From positions 464,312 through 528,311 of the forward strand of contig JAFKGQ010000007.1 in assembly GCA_017307755.1 (NCBI GenBank): a stretch of DNA of 64,000 nt, given 5' to 3'. The number at the start of each line of letters is the position of its first letter. The stretch's first letter is position 1. The notes under the pieces were generated by a model. The model worked only from the letters and a program-made list of their open reading frames with translations, had not been told where the DNA came from and made no database searches. The DNA is from Chitinophagaceae bacterium. GTDB lineage: Bacteria; Bacteroidota; Bacteroidia; Chitinophagales; Chitinophagaceae. Of this stretch, positions 29,102 through 38,708 are shown piece by piece. The position numbers and the translations under genes were made by a program.

Positions 29102-30193
29102 ATGAATAGAATACGCTTATGGGTATTGGTTAGCCTGCTGACAGCAGCAGGCCTGCACGGGGCGGCACAGGACCCCGCCTTTTCACAACCCTATCTTTCT
29201 CCCATATATCTCAACCCCGCAGCCACCGGTGCGGGTGAGAACGATCTGCGGGTGAGCCTGGTCCACAGACGGCAATGGCTGACCATCCCTTCGCAGTTCA
29301 ACTATACCGCCCTATCTATCGACAAGTTCTTCCCTTCTATTAAAGGAGGATTGGGTCTGATGGCTACCGACTTTAGCGAAGGCTATCTGCGGCGTACAGG
29401 TATCTATGGTTCTTATTCCTATACCATTTGTTCGGGTGAGCCGAATATAGCACGCAATGACGACGTACAGACCTGGTTTGTCACAGGGGGCATCCAGTTC
29501 GGAATGGTTCAGCGGCGCATCGATTACAGCAAGCTGCTGTTTGCAGACCAGATCAACGAGAATGGGATCATCCCCGGCAGCGTCTCGGCCGCCGACCCTC
29601 CTGTCTTTAATAAAAAATGGTATCCCGACTTTTCCGGTGGTGTTTACTTTAGCCATGAGGTCGCTGGTAAAGGCAACCTGCTGATAGGCGCCAGCGCACG
29701 GCATATCAACCGGCCGGATGAATCGCTGACCTCGACATCCGACACTTTTCGCAGCCCCGTGCCCGTCCTGTGGGGCTTGAACACCGCCTATCAATACGAT
29801 GGCGACCAATGGGTATGGGGAGTGGCAATGCTGGGTTATAAACAAGGCGGCAGCCAGGCATATCAATTCGGAGTAGATGTAAAACCAAAAGAATACGACT
29901 TCAGCCTGGGCGTGTGGGCGCATTTTGGCAATACATTGAGCAATTTCAACGCCGTCTGTCTGAATATCACCTACTCATTCCATAGCAGCAGCCCGCACAA
30001 ACAAAAATTTGTCATCGGACTGGACCAGGATTTCCCCGTAGGGGGCAGCGGCTCAAGCTACACGACAGGCAGCACCGAATTAGGTCTTACCTGGGACTAT
30101 AATACCCACGGCGAGAATGCGGACAGCCAGGAGACGGACAACCGGTGTAAACCGCGCATCAATTTATCCGCTTGTCCCGCGGGCGCGAAATGA
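29102..30193 (+). CDS. PorP/SprF-family T9SS-associated outer-membrane protein
   Basis: A 363-residue predicted beta-barrel of the PorP/SprF family, which helps surface attachment or export of type B CTD proteins. Seen: a signal peptide ending AAQ, then the family signature DPAFSQPYLSPIYLNPAATG; repeated GL(G/M) barrel strands; and LIGASARHINRPDESL, typical of the family. ATG 29102 is preferred over an upstream TTG that would overlap the previous stop. It begins 16 bases after the PKD adhesin, the classical cargo-partner arrangement. The last 35 bases overlap the end of the opposing FGE-like gene. The extreme C-terminus (after about residue 335) is polar and unlike a barrel end. Confidence 0.92.
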   Translation: MNRIRLWVLVSLLTAAGLHGAAQDPAFSQPYLSPIYLNPAATGAGENDLRVSLVHRRQWLTIPSQFNYTALSIDKFFPSIKGGLGLMATDFSEGYLRRTGIYGSYSYTICSGEPNIARNDDVQTWFVTGGIQFGMVQRRIDYSKLLFADQINENGIIPGSVSAADPPVFNKKWYPDFSGGVYFSHEVAGKGNLLIGASARHINRPDESLTSTSDTFRSPVPVLWGLNTAYQYDGDQWVWGVAMLGYKQGGSQAYQFGVDVKPKEYDFSLGVWAHFGNTLSNFNAVCLNITYSFHSSSPHKQKFVIGLDQDFPVGGSGSSYTTGSTELGLTWDYNTHGENADSQETDNRCKPRINLSACPAGAK

Positions 30194-31010
30194 CGACCCG
30201 GAAACCTAAATTACTAAAGGATGCCCCTTTGTTTACACGCCCGATATCATAGGAGTTAAAATAATGACAGGAGTGTGCGCTACACCACCAGGAGCCGCCC
30301 CGCGCATGGGCGATCCTTTCTTTTTCGTTGGGTAGAAGCTTACCCGTACAGAATTCAAAGACATTCCCATACATATCGTACAAACCCCAGGGGTTGGGTG
30401 CAAAACTTCCCACCGGGGATGTATACATATATCCGTCGGAGCTATCCGCCGTCATATGGTCTTCGCCCAGCCAGACGTTGGCATACCGGCTGATGGAATC
30501 GTCCTCCTTTCCAAAAAAATAATCCGTGGAAGACCCTGCCCGGCAGGCGATCTCCCACTCTGCCAGCGCCGGCAGCCGTACCCCCGCCCATGTACAATAA
30601 GCCTCCGCATCATGATAGCTGATGCCCGTCACCGGGTGATCCATCTTATCTTCAATACCCCCCCTGCTGATACCATTGGGATACCTCCAGCAGGCCGTGG
30701 AATCTTCGTTCCATTCGAACTCTCTCAACCCCGGCTGGAAAATAAGGGCATCATGTTTCCGCTCAGCATCCGTTACATAGGACGTAGCCGCTACAAACGC
30801 CGCAAATTCACGGTTGGTCGTCTCATGCCGGGCGATATAAAAACTGTCTACATGGACCTTGCGCCGGGGGTTCACCGCATGCTGCGCCTTGCCGATCATA
30901 TAATAGCCCGCCGGCACCAGGACAAAATGCCCTGCCGTGTCCTGCGCCCGTACGAACAGGCCGGTGAACAACAGCAGCAGCGCGCTGCTACTTCTTCGCA
31001 AGACCTCCAT
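30159..31010 (-). CDS. Secreted SUMF1/FGE-like protein with conserved Cys pair
   Basis: A 283-residue exported protein of the formylglycine-generating-enzyme (SUMF1) fold. Seen: a signal peptide at residues 1-22; FVLVPAGYYMIGK; the mid-domain HPVTGISYHDAEAYCTWAG then RLPALAEWEIACRAG; and the C-terminal GLYDMYGNVFEFC and ARGGSWWC blocks ending SNLGFRVV. Cys243 and Cys248 have the spacing (Cys-X4-Cys) of the copper-binding active-site pair of true FGE, but the arginines that usually follow are absent. No sulfatase gene is in the window. ATG 31010 is chosen over 31097 because it opens the signal peptide; it lies inside the end of the upstream gene, suggesting coupled translation. It could also be a non-catalytic surface protein like GldJ/GldK. 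Confidence 0.85.
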   Translation of the reverse strand: MEVLRRSSSALLLLFTGLFVRAQDTAGHFVLVPAGYYMIGKAQHAVNPRRKVHVDSFYIARHETTNREFAAFVAATSYVTDAERKHDALIFQPGLREFEWNEDSTACWRYPNGISRGGIEDKMDHPVTGISYHDAEAYCTWAGVRLPALAEWEIACRAGSSTDYFFGKEDDSISRYANVWLGEDHMTADSSDGYMYTSPVGSFAPNPWGLYDMYGNVFEFCTGKLLPNEKERIAHARGGSWWCSAHSCHYFNSYDIGRVNKGASFSNLGFRVVISRPRDKRIN

Positions 31011-32418
31011 AAAAGTCGGTGGCATATTGAATGATCTGTGCTTCATTGGAAGCATTAAAGTCGATGTATGCTCTCGATCTGGATCCCCCGCTCTCATACA
31101 ACTGCTGGTAAATACCGGACGACAAAAAGGGCTGATACTTGTTATCCTGCATGAGCAGCGTCAGTACAGTCAGCAGATCGTGATCCTTTTTTTGGGAATT
31201 ACGATAGGTGGTTATAAGCAACGGGATCATTTCCGTGACATTAAGTCTTTCTATGACCCATTTGAAATTGGCTCCTATACGGGTGGATGACACAGCCGAT
31301 GCAGTCATGAACAAAATGACGGAATCCCGGTTGTCCTTAAAAAACCCCCATTGCCGGACGCTCCAGCCATAGTCGCCAAAAATATCGGGGAGCTGGGCAA
31401 GTATCTTCTTCTCTTCGTCCTGTATGATCACGGGGCCGCTGCAATTCTGATTGTAGGATTCACCATTGATCATATGATACGTGAACTTTTCCCGTAGGGG
31501 TAATGCCGAATATATCTCAGGCGACAACACTGTGCTCATGCCCGTCTGTTTTTGTCGGGCCTGCTCGATCAAGGCCAGGATCTTTTCCAGACCATATGAT
31601 GGCATTGAAATGTCCCTTCGATCGTTGTAATGCAGCAGGCTTTGATTCACCGGGAGGAAGACCTCTTCTTTCTGAGCGAAAGGGAGTCCATTGTAAAAGT
31701 CGGTAGCTCGTTGGATAATCAGCGCTTCATTGGCGCTGTTGAAATTAAGATAGGTCTTCCAGCGCGTCTCCTTGTCGGCGTACAACTTCTTATACGACAC
31801 AGACGCCAAAAAGGGCTGGTATTTGTTGTTTAGCATCAGCAGCATCAGGACGGTCAGCAGATCATGGTCCTTTTTTTCAATATTGTAAGTGCTGATCAGC
31901 AGCGGGATCATTTCCGTGGCATTGATATCCGCGATGACACGTTTGAAATTGACGCCCACCCGGTGGGTCCTTCCGATGGATGCCGTCATCAGGGCCACCA
32001 CGGAATCATGGTTATTTTCGAAAAATTTTTCCTGCCGGGAACTCCAATATTCCTCCTCAAAAGCGCCGGGCAGCACGGCATAGACCTTCTTTTCCTCATT
32101 TATATTGGCAAACCCCGCATCACAATTCTGTGCGTAGGATTCTCCGTGCACCATATTATAGGTAAATTTCTCCCGAAAGGACAGTCCTTCATAAGTTTTT
32201 GGAGAAAGGGCAACATTGTCTTCTTCATCACCTTTGGTCGCCTTTATCAGCGCCAGTATTTTTTCCAGGCCATACGGAGGACGTGTGATCTTTGTTCTGT
32301 AGGCGTGATAAGCCTGGCTCTCTTTACTGGGTTGTTTTCCATATTCGTCATCGTCCGTCTGGGCAAATGATGCGGCGTATACAGCGACTGCAGCCAGGAT
32401 CAGGAGGGTTCTTTTCAT
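30988..32418 (-). CDS. Secreted protein of unknown function with an internal tandem duplication
   Basis: A 476-residue protein with a signal peptide (cleavage near SFAQ, residue 20) that I do not recognise. It consists of two homologous halves offset by about 226 residues: YGLEKILALI occurs at residues 49 and 275, and each is followed by LSP, then LREKFTY or FREKFTY, then GESY and QNC, then EEKK, and later TEMIPLL, KKDHDLLTVL, NKYQPFL and ATDFY. The halves are alpha-helical in look, and each holds a single GESYxQNC cysteine. The conserved LLTVL/LLM leucines suggest helical packing. It is located 20 bases after the RibD-like gene and overlaps the FGE-like gene by 23 bases. The coupling hints that the FGE-like product acts on or with it, which is inference only. 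Confidence 0.85.
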   Translation of the reverse strand: MKRTLLILAAVAVYAASFAQTDDDEYGKQPSKESQAYHAYRTKITRPPYGLEKILALIKATKGDEEDNVALSPKTYEGLSFREKFTYNMVHGESYAQNCDAGFANINEEKKVYAVLPGAFEEEYWSSRQEKFFENNHDSVVALMTASIGRTHRVGVNFKRVIADINATEMIPLLISTYNIEKKDHDLLTVLMLLMLNNKYQPFLASVSYKKLYADKETRWKTYLNFNSANEALIIQRATDFYNGLPFAQKEEVFLPVNQSLLHYNDRRDISMPSYGLEKILALIEQARQKQTGMSTVLSPEIYSALPLREKFTYHMINGESYNQNCSGPVIIQDEEKKILAQLPDIFGDYGWSVRQWGFFKDNRDSVILFMTASAVSSTRIGANFKWVIERLNVTEMIPLLITTYRNSQKKDHDLLTVLTLLMQDNKYQPFLSSGIYQQLYESGGSRSRAYIDFNASNEAQIIQYATDFYGGLAKK

Positions 32419-32438
32419 CAGATCAAGATAGACAAAAT

Positions 32439-33119
32439 TTACTGCACTTTATAACGTGTCCACAATACGTCATACTGCAGCTTCTTGACGGACAGCAGCC
32501 GCAATTTGGAGGCCTTTTTTCTGACGTCCGGAAAGTGGTCAAAAAGACTTGGGGCGCCGGCAGTCCCATCCGCCAGGGGCAGATACAGAACGCTCAGCTC
32601 GTCGATAAGACCAGCCCGAAGAAAAGACGCATTCAAACCACCGCCGCCCTCCAGCATCAATTTCTTTATCCCAAACAGTTTGTTCAGCTTGTTCAATATC
32701 TTTGAAAAATCCAGTTCAGATTTACCGCCAAAAATATAGCTGATGCCCTTTTCCTGTAAGTGAACAAGATATTCCGTGCTTACCTGCTCGGACAGGACGG
32801 CTATAATGTGGTCGCCCTCTATCTCCCCTCTTTGCCAGTTGAGCTTGCCGTCCTTGTCGATGGCAATGGCAAAGCTACGGGCGCCGGGGTCGGCCACGTG
32901 GTCCACCCGGGGAATGATCTTATGGACAGGCTTTAACTTCAACGGTCTTTTACCCGCGAAATCCCGCTCCATCGTCACCCTTCCGCTCATCCATGTCTTT
33001 ACTTTGTACCGGTTGCCAATGGGTTCATAGAGACTACGCCCTTTGGGGTTGCCCCAGGTTTCGGTTAATATCCTGCCGTCCACCGAACACATCATGTGAC
33101 AAATAACGTATGGCTTCAT
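32439..33119 (-). CDS. RibD C-terminal/DHFR-like NAD(P)H-dependent reductase
   Basis: A 226-residue cytoplasmic protein of the RibD C-terminal (dihydrofolate-reductase fold) family. Seen: the N-terminal MCSVDGRI that follows the first strand; GRVTMERDF; VLSEQVSTEYLVHLQEKGI; and the cofactor-site region LMLEGGGGLNASFLRAGLIDEL, a hallmark of the family. It lacks the deaminase half of RibD and no riboflavin gene is nearby, so it is probably a stand-alone pterin- or flavin-type reductase whose substrate is not evident. It lies between the third ABC permease and the duplicated secreted protein, all on the minus strand. Confidence 0.88.
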   Translation of the reverse strand: MKPYVICHMMCSVDGRILTETWGNPKGRSLYEPIGNRYKVKTWMSGRVTMERDFAGKRPLKLKPVHKIIPRVDHVADPGARSFAIAIDKDGKLNWQRGEIEGDHIIAVLSEQVSTEYLVHLQEKGISYIFGGKSELDFSKILNKLNKLFGIKKLMLEGGGGLNASFLRAGLIDELSVLYLPLADGTAGAPSLFDHFPDVRKKASKLRLLSVKKLQYDVLWTRYKVQ

Positions 33120-33214
33120 GCTGCCAAGGTAGGAAAATTATCCATTCTGCGTTATTCTGACCAAGAGGACGCGATAGCGGCCGATATTAGAAGGGCCAGC
33201 GATGCGGGAAGGCA

Positions 33215-35668
33215 TCATTCCGCTCTTAACGTGCTTACAGGGTTGCTATGGGCCGCCCGGATAGCTTGTAAACTAATGGTTAGCATGGTGATGAAAAGCG
33301 AGATCAGCCAGGCCAGGATAAATATCCACCAGCTGAGCGCTACCCGATAAGCAAAGCTTTGTAACCATGAATGCATGGCGATCCAGGCCAGGGGGAAAGC
33401 TACAATGGCCGAAAGGGTCACCAGCTTGAGGAAATCTTTTGATAACATGCTGATAATATTGCCCGCGCTGGCCCCCAGCACCTTCCGGATGCTGATCTCT
33501 CGTATACGCTGCTGTGTGGCATAAGCGGCAAGTCCCAACAGCCCGATACAGGCAATAAAAATGGTCAGGACCGAGAATACGGAAAACACACGTTGCATCG
33601 TTTGCTCCGCTTTATATTGAGCGGCCAGGTTCTGGTCCAGGAAAGTATAATGAAAAGGTTTTTCCGGTACGAATTTGTGCCAGGTGCGTTCGATGGACTT
33701 GATAGCCGTGGCAAAATCATCCCCCTTTATACGCACCGAGGTAATGCCCGTTACATCCTTAAACCTGGCAGAACTGGTAAATATCAGCGGCGCTATGGCC
33801 TGGTGAAGAGTTTGAAAATGAAAATCCTTTACCACGCCTACCACGGTATAAATATATGGCGAGTCGGCAGGCCGCGGACTCAGAAATCCATCTGTAGTGG
33901 TCATTCTCGTGCCGAGGACAGGCTCTTTTAGTCCCAGGGCAGTAACCGCCTTTTCATTCAGTACAACGGCCAGCGAATCCGTGGGGAAGCTCCGCGAAAA
34001 GAATCTGCCGTCTTTCATTTCCAAACCTAGTGCGGTAGCAAATTGATCGTCTACAACGATGCCCCGGCCTGTCATGGATTCACGCGAACCGACAGGTTTC
34101 CAGGTGACCCCAAAAAAACCTTCGGTGCCCGGCATGGTAGAGGTACCGCTGACCTTTTCCACTCCGGCAATTCCAGTCAGCTCATTCCGGAAGGCCCTCG
34201 TACTCTCGGCCAGAAGATCGGAGCGCTGTATCTCGATGATATGATCTTTTTTAAACCCTAATTTATCTCCCAGCATATATTGCATCTGGCGATTGACGAT
34301 GATGGTACAGATGATGAGGATGATGGAGATCGCAAATTGAAAGACCACCAGCCCATTCCGGAGTGCCGTACCATACCTGGAAGATTTGAACTTCCCTTTC
34401 AATACCTTGATGGGTTTGAAAGAGGATAACACAAAGGCCGGGTACAGTCCCGCCAGGAGGCCTACCACCCCGCCAAAGATCAACAGACCCAGCAAGGTAG
34501 ACGGATTGAGAAAACTCATCACCGAAAGGTCTTTACCCGACAGCTTGTTAAAGGCAGGCAGCAGCAGCCAGATAAGGACGAGGGCCAGCACTATGCTCAT
34601 CAGACTCACGAGGATGGATTCCATGAGGAACTGGAATATAAGGCTCTTCTTCTCCGAACCAAATGTCTTGCGTATCCCCACCTCCTTGGCCCTTTCCACG
34701 CTGCGGGCCGTGGAAAGATTTATAAAGTTGATACAGGCGATACCCAGGATAAAGACAGCGATAATGCTAAAGATATACACCGCCCGCATGCTGCCGTTGG
34801 GTTTTGCTTCCGACTCCAGATCAGAGATCAGGTGTATCTTCGGCAGGGGCTGTAAATAATAATGGTATCCGTTCCCGGCAGCAATAAAAGCCTCATAGCT
34901 CATACCAAAGTTCCTGGCAATATCCCCTGATACATATTTCTCTACGATACGGGGGAACTTCGCTTCCAGGGCGGCGGGAGAAGCATTCTTGTTTAACAGC
35001 AGATAGGTCCAGGTGGAGAACCCGGTGTAATTTGTCTGCCGTGCAAAGGGGAAGCTGTTGAGGGACAGCAGGATATTGAACTCCTGATGAGAGTTCTCCG
35101 GCCAGTCCTTACAAACGCCGGATATGGTGAACCGCTGTTTGGCATCCGTCTCGAACCATTGTCCCATGGCCTTTGCAACCGAGCCGTAATACTTTTTGGC
35201 CGTGGTTTCGTTGATCACGGCCATGTTGGGTTTTTCCAGCGCTGTAGCGGTATCGCCTTCCAGCAGACGGGTGGTAAATACCCGGAAGAAATTGCTGTCG
35301 GCAATAAGCACATGCGGTTCCTCAAAGAGTTGGTCCCCCACTTTTATAAAGATATTGTTCCCGCCGGTGAAGTCCTGCAGCCCCGTACAAGCCTCGATCT
35401 CGGGGAATTCTTTCCGCATGGCCGGACCGATGGAGAAGGGGATGATGGAGTAGCTGGCGATACGTTCGGGATATTTTCTTTCCAGCACGGTCCTGTAGAT
35501 CCGGGGGGCCTTTTCATGAAAATTATCATAGCTGAGTTCGCTTTGTATAAAAAGAATGATCAGCAGACATACAGCCATTCCTGTGGCAAGCCCCAGGATA
35601 TTGATCAGGGTGAAAGCCTTCCTCTTGAGGAGGCTCCGGACAGCAACTTTCAGATAATTCCTGAACAT
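33215..35668 (-). CDS. MacB/FtsX-like ABC transporter permease, third copy
   Basis: An 817-residue integral membrane permease of the same family as the tandem pair at 9523-14332 but more distant. It shares the N-terminal pattern MFRNYLKVAVRSLLKRKAF, then ATGMAVCLLIILFIQSELSYD, then an FtsX block with RSVERAKEVGIRKTFGSEKK and a C-terminal IREISIRKVLGASAGNI. Two periplasmic core domains lie between the membrane blocks. It follows the S9 peptidase by 28 bases on the same strand, so the two are probably co-transcribed. No ATPase gene is adjacent. Substrate unknown. Confidence 0.9.
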   Translation of the reverse strand: MFRNYLKVAVRSLLKRKAFTLINILGLATGMAVCLLIILFIQSELSYDNFHEKAPRIYRTVLERKYPERIASYSIIPFSIGPAMRKEFPEIEACTGLQDFTGGNNIFIKVGDQLFEEPHVLIADSNFFRVFTTRLLEGDTATALEKPNMAVINETTAKKYYGSVAKAMGQWFETDAKQRFTISGVCKDWPENSHQEFNILLSLNSFPFARQTNYTGFSTWTYLLLNKNASPAALEAKFPRIVEKYVSGDIARNFGMSYEAFIAAGNGYHYYLQPLPKIHLISDLESEAKPNGSMRAVYIFSIIAVFILGIACINFINLSTARSVERAKEVGIRKTFGSEKKSLIFQFLMESILVSLMSIVLALVLIWLLLPAFNKLSGKDLSVMSFLNPSTLLGLLIFGGVVGLLAGLYPAFVLSSFKPIKVLKGKFKSSRYGTALRNGLVVFQFAISIILIICTIIVNRQMQYMLGDKLGFKKDHIIEIQRSDLLAESTRAFRNELTGIAGVEKVSGTSTMPGTEGFFGVTWKPVGSRESMTGRGIVVDDQFATALGLEMKDGRFFSRSFPTDSLAVVLNEKAVTALGLKEPVLGTRMTTTDGFLSPRPADSPYIYTVVGVVKDFHFQTLHQAIAPLIFTSSARFKDVTGITSVRIKGDDFATAIKSIERTWHKFVPEKPFHYTFLDQNLAAQYKAEQTMQRVFSVFSVLTIFIACIGLLGLAAYATQQRIREISIRKVLGASAGNIISMLSKDFLKLVTLSAIVAFPLAWIAMHSWLQSFAYRVALSWWIFILAWLISLFITMLTISLQAIRAAHSNPVSTLRAE

Positions 35669-35696
35669 AGCAATGGTTTGAGTTATGATTAATATG

Positions 35697-38606
35697 TTAT
35701 TCCGTCCCTAAACCCCAGTCGACGCCTTTCAGCGTGGCGGGTACTCCGTCCCTGATCCAGCGGGCCGGGGGTTCTCCCTTCAGATAATACCCAAAGAACT
35801 GCGCCAGGCGTATGCTCCAGTCTTTTCGATTGCGCCGCTCAATTAGTCCATGGTCTTCCCCGTTGTATTGGATGAGCCATACTTTTTTCCCCAGCCGGCG
35901 GAGAGCCGAGAACAGCTCGATCCCCTGGTACCAGGGTACGGCCCCATCCAGGTCATTATGCATCATCAACAGCGGTGTCGTCACCTTGTCGGCCCTGAAC
36001 AGGGGAGAATTCTTTATATAAAGGTCCTGGCGTTGCCACAGCGTGGCGCCAAGACGGCTCTGGCTTCGTTCATATTGGAATTGCCGGCTGATACCCGTAC
36101 CCCAGCGGATGCCGCCATAAGCGCTGGTCATATTGGCGACGGGCGCTCCCGCCTCGGCAGCCGCAAACTTACCCGTCCGGGTCACCATGTAAGCCGTCTG
36201 ATAGCCGCCCCAGGAGTGTCCCTGCAAACCCATCTTTGTCGTATCCACCCATTTGAAACGGGAGAGGTACCGTACGGCCGACATGATGGAATTGTAAGCG
36301 TCTTCCCCGGGCGTCCCTGTCTTGTACCAGATATCCGGGTCAAAAACAAGATACCCGTTACTGGTGAACCAGGGAATATTGATGGAAGCTCTTACGGGTA
36401 GAGGCGCCATATACTGGTAAATGGTTTCCGCGTCTCTTTCGTAATAATAAAAGATGACGGGATATTTTTTTGTACTATCGAAATTCTCAGGTTTATACAG
36501 GAGCCCCTCGGTGTTTCTTCCGTCCAGCATTTTCCAGTGATGCAGCTGGACAGTGAACCAATTGTATTTCTCCTGCTGCGGGTTGATATGACTAAAAGCG
36601 CGGTCATCGACGTACACATCATACGGCTTGTCAAAGCTGCCTTTCAGACACCCCAGCCGGGGACTGTTCTTCGCCTTAAAAAAACCATTGTAGCTGACGG
36701 GGAAGGTAGACATGGCCGGCGTAAAAGCCGAGCCGATCTTGTACAGTTGCAGACCGCTGGTCATTTCTTTTGTATCAAAAACAGTCAGCAGCACCGTCTG
36801 TCCATCCCGGATAAAAGGATCGTCCTTGTCCAGCCGTACATAACGTATCCGCTGGTGCTGTGCCCGTCCCAGCCCCCTGGTCAGATTAACAGGGGCGGTC
36901 TGCCCACCGGGATCGCATTGCCAGATGTCGTATTTATCATAGATATAGACCCAGCGGTCGTCCTCATGCCATCCCATGCTGCCGTGAGGAGGCGGGTCAT
37001 CGGGGTGATCGTCCTCTTCATCATACAAAGGCTGCCGTATACCCGCCGTGATATTGGTCGTCTTCCCATCGGCAATGGAGTAGGTAAACCAGTTTTTCTG
37101 ATGCCAGTCATACCATAATATAAATTTACCGCCGGAAGATATGCTTCCTCCTTCCCGCACCTTATCCTGTATCATCTTCCGCCTGCCATCGCGTACGTTG
37201 ACAACAAAGAGTTTTTGCAGACCGCTCTCCTCCCATTGCTGCTGGATACGATATCCTTTACTCGTGCTGCCCAGCGCATAGGGCGCGTTACCCTCCGCCC
37301 CCGGCGTGATACTCTCGCAATCATCATCGGCCAATGGTACAAGTTTGCCGTCTTCCTTATTGATAACGGCCAGATAGCTTCTCTTCAATTCACTCTCTAG
37401 CTGTTTTAGTTGTTGGGGTGATAGATAATCGTCCTTATAGTTCCAGACGTCCAGCCGCGCCGTCTCAAAATCCACCTGGTTGGTGTCTTTTGGGGGCCTC
37501 ACCGTCGCAAGCCCCAGGAACAGACGGCTACCGTCCTTGCTAAAGTTGTTCGCATAGTCGGCACTGATAGTAAGATGCGCCGTTGTCACCATACTCCGGT
37601 CGGCCCTGATAACGGCGCTATCCATCCCCGGCGTATAGTACCAGAGCCGGTAGAATTTGACGAGGGCCTTTGCAGCACTGTCCCGTTCGGCCACAAAGGC
37701 CAGTTGGCTTCCTTGGTCGTCGAGGGCATAGTTCTTTGCATCTGTGAAACCCCTCATCACCGTGTCCGTCCTGTCGTCTGTGGTACCCACCCAAAGGATA
37801 AGGGGTTTACTCAGCGAGTCGTTGTTCTTACGGGTGGTTTCTATGATACAGGTATTGCCATTTTTTGAAAAATAGTATTCGCTTGTCAGCGGGAACTTTT
37901 TTTCTTTCCCCCTGTTGAGATCTTTTAATACCAGGGTAGTGCCTTCTTCTATCGACTCCCCTCCCCGACCCTTACCGGCCGAAGGGGCTGGAAGGATCGA
38001 AAAACCTTTTGCGACGATCTCCCCCACCTTTGAGCGCAGACTGTCGGCGGCACGGGTCAGGCTGTCCGCCCGGGTCAGCAGTTGCCGGATCCGGGTAAGC
38101 GAGTCGGGGGTCGTACGGGTAGAGTCCCCTTTTCCGCTGCCGGCCGGGGTCTTTTCCAGCAGGTAAGCCAGCCAGGCGCCCTGCTTTTCCGGTATTTTAT
38201 AGGATTTGACCCCGGGGACCTTCACCATGCTGTCCTTCCCCAATTCAATCCATGCCAATGAATCTTTGGGCATCTGGTCAGGGGTCTTCTTTTTTATACG
38301 GGCTTCACGGGTATCCTTAAAAAAAGGTCTGATCTGACAGACGAGCCAGCGGCTGTCGGCCGTGATCGAAGCCACAGCCCCCCTGGGTATAATTTTTTCA
38401 TAGCTGGTTTCCGTGCTGCGGATCACCAGCCTGCCGTCCCCTTCCTGTGGAACGATCGTAAAGACCAGGTATTTACCATCCGGTGAGAGCAGCCGTTCGC
38501 CAATACTTTCCCATCCGTCATAAACGGAATGATCGAGGGCAGGTTTTTGTGAAAAAGCACAGTGAAAGGCGAGTGACAGGATAAATAGAAAGCAGGTTTT
38601 TCTCAT
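35697..38606 (-). CDS. S9 family prolyl-oligopeptidase-type serine peptidase, exported
   Basis: A 969-residue periplasmic or secreted serine peptidase. Seen: a signal peptide ending AFS; an N-terminal beta-propeller (LLSPDGKYLVF and similar blades); and a C-terminal alpha/beta hydrolase domain with Ser798 in GHSWGGY, Asp887 in HNDLDGAVP and His919 in GEDHGL, the order and spacing expected of the S9 triad. Residues about 155-225 form a serine/leucine-rich stretch with coiled-coil character (LLTRADSLTRAADSLRSK), an apparent linker in the propeller. The expected function is peptide degradation, perhaps for nutrition. It shares a 102-base divergent region with the aldo/keto reductase and is followed by the third ABC permease. 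Confidence 0.92.
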   Translation of the reverse strand: MRKTCFLFILSLAFHCAFSQKPALDHSVYDGWESIGERLLSPDGKYLVFTIVPQEGDGRLVIRSTETSYEKIIPRGAVASITADSRWLVCQIRPFFKDTREARIKKKTPDQMPKDSLAWIELGKDSMVKVPGVKSYKIPEKQGAWLAYLLEKTPAGSGKGDSTRTTPDSLTRIRQLLTRADSLTRAADSLRSKVGEIVAKGFSILPAPSAGKGRGGESIEEGTTLVLKDLNRGKEKKFPLTSEYYFSKNGNTCIIETTRKNNDSLSKPLILWVGTTDDRTDTVMRGFTDAKNYALDDQGSQLAFVAERDSAAKALVKFYRLWYYTPGMDSAVIRADRSMVTTAHLTISADYANNFSKDGSRLFLGLATVRPPKDTNQVDFETARLDVWNYKDDYLSPQQLKQLESELKRSYLAVINKEDGKLVPLADDDCESITPGAEGNAPYALGSTSKGYRIQQQWEESGLQKLFVVNVRDGRRKMIQDKVREGGSISSGGKFILWYDWHQKNWFTYSIADGKTTNITAGIRQPLYDEEDDHPDDPPPHGSMGWHEDDRWVYIYDKYDIWQCDPGGQTAPVNLTRGLGRAQHQRIRYVRLDKDDPFIRDGQTVLLTVFDTKEMTSGLQLYKIGSAFTPAMSTFPVSYNGFFKAKNSPRLGCLKGSFDKPYDVYVDDRAFSHINPQQEKYNWFTVQLHHWKMLDGRNTEGLLYKPENFDSTKKYPVIFYYYERDAETIYQYMAPLPVRASINIPWFTSNGYLVFDPDIWYKTGTPGEDAYNSIMSAVRYLSRFKWVDTTKMGLQGHSWGGYQTAYMVTRTGKFAAAEAGAPVANMTSAYGGIRWGTGISRQFQYERSQSRLGATLWQRQDLYIKNSPLFRADKVTTPLLMMHNDLDGAVPWYQGIELFSALRRLGKKVWLIQYNGEDHGLIERRNRKDWSIRLAQFFGYYLKGEPPARWIRDGVPATLKGVDWGLGTE

Positions 38607-38708
38607 GTCTGCGGACGTTTTGGTTCAATCCTGACGAATTTAACCAATGTGTCTGATAATTCCGAACAATTTCCACCAGCGGTCCGTTTGAACTGTAATA
38701 CAATAAAT

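Noticed and set aside
23992..30193. Adhesin and PorP/SprF pair as core gliding genes sprB/sprF
   Set aside because: The architecture is only similar; such pairs recur many times per Bacteroidota genome, so gene symbols are not justified.
31011..31097. Upstream start for the FGE-like gene at 31097
   Set aside because: It would add 29 polar residues before a good signal peptide and lengthen the overlap with the upstream gene.
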